Assembly: GCA_035544835.1 (NCBI GenBank)
Contig: DASZZV010000271.1
Span: 1 to 25,119, forward strand
Direction: 5' to 3'
DNA from: DASZZV01 sp035544835
Lineage (GTDB): Bacteria; Acidobacteriota; Thermoanaerobaculia; Gp7-AA8
Length of the DNA stretch: 25,119 nucleotides
In this document: positions 15,854 through 22,502 of the stretch, piece by piece
Numbering within the stretch: position 1 is the first letter of the stretch
Layout of the letters: each line of letters starts with the position of its first letter
Notes under the pieces: generated by a model
What the model was told of the DNA's origin: nothing
The model's input: only the letters and a program-made list of their open reading frames with translations
The model's database searches: none
Made by a program: the position numbers and the translations under genes

Positions 15854-17503
15854 ATGGCTCGTCCGCTCGACTCCGTCCGTTTCGCTGCCATCCTCTTAGG
15901 GTCTCTCCTCAGCGGATGTCGGCGCGAGGTGCAGAAGCTGGAACCGGTACAGAAAATGGCTTATGAGGTGAAGCCCGCGATCGTCCGCGTGAGCGCCTAT
16001 GGCATCGCAACGTTTCGCTATCCAACGGGCGTTCTCCCTACCGTTCTGCAGAAGATGCGGGCCGCGAACTTCAGCGGTTCTCTTTTGAAAGAGCCCTCCG
16101 CGGCCGAGGGTCAGATCGAGACCGGTGCGGGGGGATCGGGAAGCGGGTTCATCGTTCATCCGTCAGGCTACATTCTCACCAGTGGTCACGTCGTTCAGCC
16201 GACCATGAATCGGGAGAAGCTTCAGGGCGAGCTTCTTCGGAACGGCGCCATCGCCGTCCTGCTTGAAAACTTTCCCACCGAGACCCTACGACGGATTTAT
16301 CGTGAAGGCGATCTGGACAAATACATCGCCGAGATCGCCGCTTCAGGCTCTGTCGATAAGATAAGGATTACCAACGAGGTCGAGCTATCCAACGGTGAGC
16401 GGGCCGCCTTCTCAATCGTAAAGTTCTCTCCGCCGTTGATGGAGAAGGGAAGCGATGTAGCGGTGGTGAGAGTCGACCGTAAGAATCTTCCAACCCTTCG
16501 ACTCGGTGATTCTGAGAGCGTCCGCCTGCAGGAATCGATCTGGGTGATCGGTTATCCGGCCGTGGCCAGCAGCACCGACGATGTCATCGGAGGCTGGTTG
16601 TCGAAGGACAGCGACCTGGAAGCCACGTTCAACCCCGGCACCATCAGCTCCATCAAGCGGGATATCACCAATAGCTCGGTTTTTCAAACGAACGCCGCGA
16701 TTTATCGCGGGAACTCCGGCGGCCCGGCCGTCAACAAAGATGGAGAAGTCATTGGTATTTCGGCGTGGGGACACACCGCCGCCGAGCAGATCAAGTTTCT
16801 GGTGCCGGTCAACACGGCAAAAAAGTTTCTCAACGAGGCGCGAGTGCCGATCAATATTCAGGGAGCGTTTCAGGAAGCTTATGGCAAGGCTCTGGACGCG
16901 GCCTGGGTGGGCGACTGGGTGAAGGCGAAAGAAAATCTTGCCCACGCTAATACACTTTTCCCGAACTCCCCTGATCTCATTCGCTTCATGAGTGACGCCG
17001 ATCGCGGGCTGAAGTCCGTTCCCGCCTGGAAGCTCCATCCCTACGCGGCGGCGTCGATCGCGGCATTGCTTCTGCTGGTTTTGAGCGTGCCGGCATCCAT
17101 GGCATTCTCAAAGGCGCGCAAGGCGAATGTGACGGGAGCGCAGAGTATCGTAGCGCCTGACTCTCGCGATCCGATGAGGCCCTCCAGGGGCTTCGATGGC
17201 TCTGTGTTAGGTCTCTTCACGATCCTCAATGGTGATCGAGCTGGTGAGAAGCTCGGGCTGGGCGGCTCCGGAATCCGCATCGGCCGCGAGCGCGCCATGT
17301 GCGAGATCGTGCTGGAGAACCCGAAGGTGTCGCGCCTTCATGCCGAAGTGGTGGCCATCGATGGCAGAGTCATGTTGATCGATCGCAATTCTTCCAACGG
17401 AACTTTCGTGAACGATCAGAAAATCGATCGTCGAATTCTCAAAGACGGGGACATTATTTACTTCGGAGGAAGGAATGCCATCGCTGTGGCATTCCATGCA
17501 TAA
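15854..17503 (+). CDS. Trypsin-like (HtrA-type) serine protease - transmembrane helix - FHA fusion
   Basis: The 549-residue product starts with a signal-like segment ending in the lipobox LLSGC (C22), which may instead be an uncleaved anchor. A chymotrypsin-fold protease domain follows (about 95-325): H112 (SGHVV), D201 (GSDVAVV) and S288 in the GNSGGPA box, so the triad is complete. The H-to-D spacing of 89 residues is long and holds a charged helical insert. No PDZ domain is visible. One membrane helix (about 397-420) is followed by a basic stretch (SKARKAN), which places the C-terminus inside. The last domain (about 455-545) is FHA, with G477-R478, VSRLHAE and SSNGTFVND. The gene lies 16 bp after the PP2C gene. 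The fusion would link outer protease activity to inner phosphothreonine recognition. Confidence 0.9.
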   Translation: MARPLDSVRFAAILLGSLLSGCRREVQKLEPVQKMAYEVKPAIVRVSAYGIATFRYPTGVLPTVLQKMRAANFSGSLLKEPSAAEGQIETGAGGSGSGFIVHPSGYILTSGHVVQPTMNREKLQGELLRNGAIAVLLENFPTETLRRIYREGDLDKYIAEIAASGSVDKIRITNEVELSNGERAAFSIVKFSPPLMEKGSDVAVVRVDRKNLPTLRLGDSESVRLQESIWVIGYPAVASSTDDVIGGWLSKDSDLEATFNPGTISSIKRDITNSSVFQTNAAIYRGNSGGPAVNKDGEVIGISAWGHTAAEQIKFLVPVNTAKKFLNEARVPINIQGAFQEAYGKALDAAWVGDWVKAKENLAHANTLFPNSPDLIRFMSDADRGLKSVPAWKLHPYAAASIAALLLLVLSVPASMAFSKARKANVTGAQSIVAPDSRDPMRPSRGFDGSVLGLFTILNGDRAGEKLGLGGSGIRIGRERAMCEIVLENPKVSRLHAEVVAIDGRVMLIDRNSSNGTFVNDQKIDRRILKDGDIIYFGGRNAIAVAFHA

Positions 17504-18146
17504 AGTGCCCGACAAACGCTGTGACAACGGCCACTTCATCGACGAGAGCTGGGATCTCTGTCCTTATTGCCCAGCCGATCGTAAGGAGAGCATCCCGGTC
17601 GTGCGTCCGAGAAATCCTTCTTCATCTCCTGGCGAGGACGCGGCTGCCGACAGGAAGCGGGAGCCTTTGAGGTTTCCCGATCCTGTGGTCCGGGCTGACG
17701 CCAACGCCCCCAGACGGTCCGACGCGCCACCCCCTCAGCGACCCGAGCGAACCGTAACGGTTGCCAGGGTCGACTCCGCTTTAGAGGGGGCGGGAAGCGC
17801 TGCTCCTCGTTATGTTGTGGGCTGGCTGGTCGGGCTCAGCGGCTCGATCAAGGGAGAGTCATTCCCGATTCGATCGGGACGAAACATTCTCGGTCGTGAT
17901 CGGAAGTCCGATGTGTATGTGAACGACGACCAGGCTTCGTCGCATCATGCCGACCTCGTCTACCGCTCCGACGAGCGGCGATTCATTCTCATGGATCACA
18001 ACTCGACGAACGGCACGTATGTAAACGAGCGCGAGATCGAGCCAAGGAAAGATTTGAGCGCCAAAGACATCATTCGTATTGGAACGCACCGGTACCTGTT
18101 CTTCCCGTTCTGTGGGGACAACTGGGCCTGGGAAAATCAGGATTAA
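17475..18146 (+). CDS. Zinc-ribbon FHA domain protein
   Basis: The 223-residue soluble protein begins with a Cys/His cluster, C16-x3-H20 and C29-x2-C32 (CDNGHF, CPYC), a likely zinc ribbon common in FHA and kinase-associated proteins. A disordered Pro/Arg-rich linker (about 35-110) leads to a C-terminal FHA domain (about 120-205) with ILGRDRKSDVYV, SSHHADL and NSTNGTYVN. The usual arginine after the first serine of SxRH is replaced (SSHH). A strong GGAGG lies five bases before the ATG at 17475. This start overlaps the protease gene by 29 bp, so translation is likely coupled. ATG 17496 and GTG 17505 are alternatives. It is probably an adaptor reading phosphorylated kinases. Confidence 0.88.
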   Translation: MPSLWHSMHKVPDKRCDNGHFIDESWDLCPYCPADRKESIPVVRPRNPSSSPGEDAAADRKREPLRFPDPVVRADANAPRRSDAPPPQRPERTVTVARVDSALEGAGSAAPRYVVGWLVGLSGSIKGESFPIRSGRNILGRDRKSDVYVNDDQASSHHADLVYRSDERRFILMDHNSTNGTYVNEREIEPRKDLSAKDIIRIGTHRYLFFPFCGDNWAWENQD

Positions 18147-18151
18147 TCGCG

Positions 18152-19414
18152 ATGATGGGAAACGTAGTCGGGAGCGTTGTCGGAAACTACAAGGTCGAGC
18201 GTGAGCTTTCCGAAGGAGGGATGAGCACCGTCTTTGTCGGGCGAACCATCGAGCGCAGCGACATTCTCCCCGAGGGCTATGTCGTGGTGTTGAAGGTAAT
18301 GTCGGATGAGTTGGCGGGTGAGGCCACAGCGAAGAAGCGTTTCGCGAAAGAAGCCGTCATTCTCTCTAAGCTACGTCATCGCTACATCACCCGCTTCTAC
18401 GAGTTCCTCCCCAGGGAAACAGGCGCCGTGCTGGTCATGGAGTTCGTCGAAGGAGTGCCCGTCGACAAGTTGTTGACTAATAAGGGTGCGCTTCCTCTGG
18501 CCGATGCCATCTCCATCGCTCAATGCCTTCTCGAGGCGCTGGTGTATGCGCACGGAAAAGGGATCACCCATCGCGACATCAAGCCCGCCAACCTGATCTA
18601 TCAGCCAAACGGAATCGTGAAGGTCACCGACTTCGGGATTGCCAAGATCAAGGAGGGCAACAACAGCGCGCCGGGGCAGACCGTGCTCACGAAGTCGGGC
18701 TTCCTGCTGGGCACTCCGCACTACATGTCACCCGAACAGATTCGCGAGCCCAAAGACGCCGGCGCCAAGAGCGATGTCTATTCGACGGGCGTCCTCCTCT
18801 ACGAAATGCTCACCGGGGTGCTTCCTTTCAACCAGCGCTCATTGCCGAAGCTCATTGACGCGATTTACCGGGGAGACAAGCCACTTCCTTCGTCGATTCG
18901 ACCTGAGATCGACAAGGAGCTCGAGGCCATCACCCTCAAGGCGATGCATAACGACGGCAATGTTCGTTACTCCACAGCCCGCGAGTTCTACGAGGCTCTC
19001 GAGGAGTACAACTCCCGGCCGATGTCGATGGGCCCGCGTCCCTCGCCCGAGCCTGCCCGCAGGGCCGAACCGGTCGCGGCCCCGGCACCGCCGCAGCGCC
19101 CTGAGCCGCAGCAGTGGCAGCTTGTTTCGGTGCGCGAGGAAGCCAAAGAGAAGCACGACGTAACCGGCGAGAACATCATGGTGGGGCGCGATCGCTCCTG
19201 TTCGATCGTGCTCACCCACCCGGCCGTCTCGCGCCGTCACGCTAAGATGACCCTGGCTGGAGCGACCGTTCTTCTCGAGGATCTGAAGTCCGCGAACGGC
19301 ACCTTTGTGAACAACACCAGAATTGAGAAAGCGAACCTGAAGCCCGGTGACGTCGTCCGGTTCGGAGCTGACCCGGCGTGCAGTTACGTAGTGCGCGCGT
19401 CGTCGGCAAAATGA
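18152..19414 (+). CDS. Ser/Thr protein kinase with C-terminal FHA domain
   Basis: This 420-residue Hanks-type kinase has the glycine-loop segment LSEGGMSTVF, the ATP lysine K48 (VVLKVM), catalytic D142 in HRDIKPAN, metal-binding D160 in DFGIAK and the SPEQ form of APE. Its activation loop contains threonines in QTVLTKSG. The kinase domain ends near residue 285. A Pro/Arg linker leads to an FHA domain (about 335-410) with MVGRDRSCSIVL, VSRRHAK and SANGTFVN. No membrane helix was found, so it is cytoplasmic. It begins five bases after the FHA-adaptor stop. The FHA domain may bind autophosphorylated threonines on the neighbouring membrane kinase or on itself. Confidence 0.94.
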   Translation: MMGNVVGSVVGNYKVERELSEGGMSTVFVGRTIERSDILPEGYVVVLKVMSDELAGEATAKKRFAKEAVILSKLRHRYITRFYEFLPRETGAVLVMEFVEGVPVDKLLTNKGALPLADAISIAQCLLEALVYAHGKGITHRDIKPANLIYQPNGIVKVTDFGIAKIKEGNNSAPGQTVLTKSGFLLGTPHYMSPEQIREPKDAGAKSDVYSTGVLLYEMLTGVLPFNQRSLPKLIDAIYRGDKPLPSSIRPEIDKELEAITLKAMHNDGNVRYSTAREFYEALEEYNSRPMSMGPRPSPEPARRAEPVAAPAPPQRPEPQQWQLVSVREEAKEKHDVTGENIMVGRDRSCSIVLTHPAVSRRHAKMTLAGATVLLEDLKSANGTFVNNTRIEKANLKPGDVVRFGADPACSYVVRASSAK

Positions 19415-19467
19415 ACGGGAATCAACAGGTTTTGCGTTAATATCCCAAGACGTCCGGAGCCTTAAGC

Positions 19468-21192
19468 ATGGAACTCACCTGTTTGCGTTGTAAGACGCCG
19501 CTCGACACTGCTGCCGAGGCATGCCCGCAGTGTGGGGAGAGGGTGACCCATTTTCAGCGTACTTACTCGACGCGACTCATCGACGGTAAGTATCAGATTA
19601 TGGAAAGACTCGGCCTCGGCGGAATGGGCGAGATCTTCAAGGTCAAGCACATTCACCTAAACGAGGAGCGCGTGATCAAGATCATGCGCTCCAACATCGC
19701 CTCCGACGATCAGTCGCTCCAGCGTTTTCTTCAGGAAGCACGTACCTCGACCATGATCAAGCATCGCAACCTGGCGATGCTCTACGACTTCTCGACCCTC
19801 GACGACGGCTCCTACTACATGGTGTGGGAGTTCATCGATGGCACCAACATTCAGAAGTGGGTGGCTACCAACGGCGCCATGCCCGCCCGGATGGCCACGG
19901 AGATATCGCTTCAGTCTCTCACCGGGCTCGAGAACCTCCATTCCATGGGGCTGATCCACCGCGACATCTCCCCTGAGAACATCATGCTGTCCCAGGACTA
20001 CCAGGGACGCCTGCTGGCCAAGGTCATCGATTTCGGAATCGCCAAGCAGCTCTCCGAGGGTGAGGCCGGGCAGGGACTGACGCAGACCGGTATGTTCGTC
20101 GGGAAGTTGAAATACGCCTCGCCCGAGCAGGCCGGTTTCATGAAGGAAGGCGAGACCATCGACGCCCGCAGCGACCTTTACTCATTCGGCATCGTGTTCT
20201 ACGAGATGCTGGCTGGTCGCGCGCCATTCCTGGCCACGAATCCTCAGGGTTACATCCTCAAGCACGTCACCGAGAAGCCACTTCCGATCTCGAAGGTGAA
20301 TCCTGACGTCACGGTTCCCCCGGAGCTCGAGCGAATCATCATGAAGTCGCTCGAGAAGGATCGCGATAATCGATACCTCAGTGCCGCTGATTTCATCGAC
20401 GATCTCGAAGCGATTCGAGAAGACATTCCTCCCGACAAGGTCTATGGCGTCGGCGACAAGATTGGTGGCACCCTCTCCGGAAGATCGTCCGCCCCTGGAA
20501 CGCGCACAGGCGCCCAGCGGACCAGGACGGGAACAGGCACGCAAGCCGGCCGTACCAGGTCGGGGGCAATTCCCACCGGAACCATCGCCGATTCGGGGAC
20601 TATCGTCGATAGAATCGACGGTGGCGCGGGTCAGGCCACGGTCGTCGAGAAGATGGGTGGCGGCGCAGCCTCGGCCACGGTCGTCGAGGCCAAAGGCGGA
20701 TGGGAACAGGGGGCGGGCGCCGAGCCCACTGTCATCGAGCGGAAATCGACCGTCGTGGCTCCTCGCGAGGCGAAGAGCAAAGCTCCGCTCTTCGGGGCAA
20801 TCGCAGCGGTTGTGGTTCTTCTGATCGGTGTCGGTATCTATTACGCCACCAGATCCAAACCTCCGGTCACGGTCCCGGGGAGCGGCACTACTACGACTGG
20901 CTCTGGTACCGCCGGCTCTCCCGACCAGGGCGTGCTGTTGCTGACCAGCCCGTTCGGTGAAATGGCCAAGATCGTCAATGCCGATACCAACAAGGAAGTG
21001 CTGTTGTCCGACAACGTCGTTCCTCTGCGTCAGAAGCTTCCACCTGGCAAGTACCACATCATTCTGTCCAGTTCCGACGGGGGCCAGGAGACTGAGGACG
21101 TGACCCTCGCCGCTGGTCAGGTCCGTGAAATCAAGTCGAAGCCGAATCGCGTTGATACCGAGAAAGTCACCGAGGAAATCCTCAGAAAATGA
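19468..21192 (+). CDS. Transmembrane Ser/Thr kinase with N-terminal zinc ribbon and PEGA-like outer domain
   Basis: The 574-residue protein begins with a zinc ribbon (C5, C8, C19, C22), then a kinase domain (about 42-310): glycine loop LGLGGMGEIF, K71, D166 in HRDISPEN and D188 in DFGIAK, with SPEQ. The lysine normally two residues after the catalytic Asp is serine here (HRDIS), a variant known from myxobacterial and related kinases. The juxtamembrane region carries five TxxD/E motifs at T372, T378, T391, T404 and T421. One membrane helix (about 441-463) leads to an outer beta domain of about 90 residues resembling PEGA (LLLTSPFGEMAKI, LPPGKYHI). It is probably an envelope sensor kinase. The next gene overlaps its stop by four bases. 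Confidence 0.93.
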   Translation: MELTCLRCKTPLDTAAEACPQCGERVTHFQRTYSTRLIDGKYQIMERLGLGGMGEIFKVKHIHLNEERVIKIMRSNIASDDQSLQRFLQEARTSTMIKHRNLAMLYDFSTLDDGSYYMVWEFIDGTNIQKWVATNGAMPARMATEISLQSLTGLENLHSMGLIHRDISPENIMLSQDYQGRLLAKVIDFGIAKQLSEGEAGQGLTQTGMFVGKLKYASPEQAGFMKEGETIDARSDLYSFGIVFYEMLAGRAPFLATNPQGYILKHVTEKPLPISKVNPDVTVPPELERIIMKSLEKDRDNRYLSAADFIDDLEAIREDIPPDKVYGVGDKIGGTLSGRSSAPGTRTGAQRTRTGTGTQAGRTRSGAIPTGTIADSGTIVDRIDGGAGQATVVEKMGGGAASATVVEAKGGWEQGAGAEPTVIERKSTVVAPREAKSKAPLFGAIAAVVVLLIGVGIYYATRSKPPVTVPGSGTTTTGSGTAGSPDQGVLLLTSPFGEMAKIVNADTNKEVLLSDNVVPLRQKLPPGKYHIILSSSDGGQETEDVTLAAGQVREIKSKPNRVDTEKVTEEILRK

Positions 21193-22292
21193 CCCGCGCG
21201 CGAACCTCGTTCCTTTTCCTGTTTCTCCTGCTATCGGCTGCGTCCTCGACCTTCGCCAGGGAGTTCTACGAGTTCTACGACGAGGGCATTAAGGCGGTGA
21301 AGGCGAAGAGCTGGGATGTCGTCATCCAGAAGATGACCGAAGCCATCAGCGCCAACGGGAACGAGAACAACAAGGCCCGAAGCTACGGTACCAACTTCTT
21401 CCCCTATCATCCTTACTACTATCGGGGAGTCGCTTACTTCAACAAAACGCAGTATCAGAAAGCGCTCGAGGATTTCGGGCGCGCGACCGGAGAGGGCTCC
21501 GAGAAACTCGGTAGTGTGGATTCGTTCATCACGCGGGCTGAGACACGGATGGCGTCGGGCCAGGGCAACACCAATCCCAATCCCACGCCGACCCCGACAC
21601 CTGCTCCGCCTACGCCGACCCCGCGGCCGACGCCCACACCAACACCGGCTCCACCCACGCCAACACCTACCCCTCGTCCCGGGCCCTCGGTTGATCCTGC
21701 CATTGGAGCAGCCAGATCGCGAGCCGAGAAATTGATGGGGACTGCCAATCAACGGATGAACGCGGCCCGTTCCGCGAAAGCGGACGTGCGTGCTGCCGCA
21801 GAATACACGCAGGGACAATCGCTGATCATCGATGCGCGCGGGAAATCGACCAGCGCCAACACGGCCATGGAGTGGACACAGGTGGCGGATGCGGCCGACC
21901 GGGCAGCACGCACTTTTGACCTGGCCATCGAGAAGGCGCGCATCGTGGCCTCCAACAACACCAGCACACCCGCAGTAGCCGCCGAAGATGTGTTGAAAGC
22001 AACCAGGGCAAAGCTTCAGCGAGCCCTCGATCTCTACTTCAACGGAGAATTCCGGGAGTCGGCGGTCGAGTTCGAGGGGCTCAGTCGTGATCAGTCCAAC
22101 AACGCCATGATCTTTGCGTTCCTCGGTGCCTCCCGCTATTACAGCTATCTGCTCGACGGTGAGCTCGACTCCTCGGGAAAGAAGGCGGCCGTCGACGCCT
22201 TCAAGAGAGCCAGGCAGATCAAGCCTTCCCTCGACCTGAGTAACAAGTACTTCTCTTCGCGCATCCGAAAGTTCTACGCGTCGACCGAGTAG
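21189..22292 (+). CDS. Secreted TPR-like protein with Pro/Thr-rich linker
   Basis: The 367-residue protein has a clear Sec signal (hydrophobic run about 8-18, likely cut after STFA at residue 23). Residues 24-120 contain TPR-like helices (EFYDEGIKAVKAKSWD, YYRGVAYFNKTQYQKALEDF). A PTP/PAP repeat linker (about 127-166) has two near-copies of the same unit. The C-terminal half is alanine-rich helical, resembling DUF4398-type helices, followed by another TPR-like unit (LDLYFNGEFRESAVEFEGL). It is likely periplasmic. ATGA overlap with the kinase gene indicates coupled translation, so it may be a partner of that kinase's outer domain. I recognise no enzyme motif. Confidence 0.85.
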   Translation: MTRARTSFLFLFLLLSAASSTFAREFYEFYDEGIKAVKAKSWDVVIQKMTEAISANGNENNKARSYGTNFFPYHPYYYRGVAYFNKTQYQKALEDFGRATGEGSEKLGSVDSFITRAETRMASGQGNTNPNPTPTPTPAPPTPTPRPTPTPTPAPPTPTPTPRPGPSVDPAIGAARSRAEKLMGTANQRMNAARSAKADVRAAAEYTQGQSLIIDARGKSTSANTAMEWTQVADAADRAARTFDLAIEKARIVASNNTSTPAVAAEDVLKATRAKLQRALDLYFNGEFRESAVEFEGLSRDQSNNAMIFAFLGASRYYSYLLDGELDSSGKKAAVDAFKRARQIKPSLDLSNKYFSSRIRKFYASTE

Positions 22293-22313
22293 ACCGACCC
22301 CCGCGGCGCATCT

Positions 22314-22437
22314 CGGAGTGGCGACATCCTGTCGCCTGGCCCGGCGGCGTCCCGCGCCGCCGCCCTATCTGATATCGCAGGCGAGAAACGGCGCCGCGGG
22401 ACGGCGCCGAGCCCGGCGGCAAGATGCCGCCACTCCG
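22314..22437. repeat. GC-rich inverted repeat between the TPR and PBP genes
   Basis: The left arm CGGAGTGGCGACATCCTGTCGCC (22314-22336) has CGGAGTGGCGGCATCTTGCC and onward as the reverse complement of 22415-22437, matching at 20 of 23 positions. Inner arms rich in GGCGGCGTCCCGCGCCGCC extend the pairing around a short loop. The arm mismatches are G-U compatible. It is a dispersed-repeat type palindrome placed in the only sizeable gap of the rightward train. Confidence 0.75.
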
Positions 22438-22502
22438 GGTTCACGCGCTGGTGACTCGGTTCGCAAGCGTTGTGGCAGTCACGTTGCAGCCCCATCAACG
22501 GG

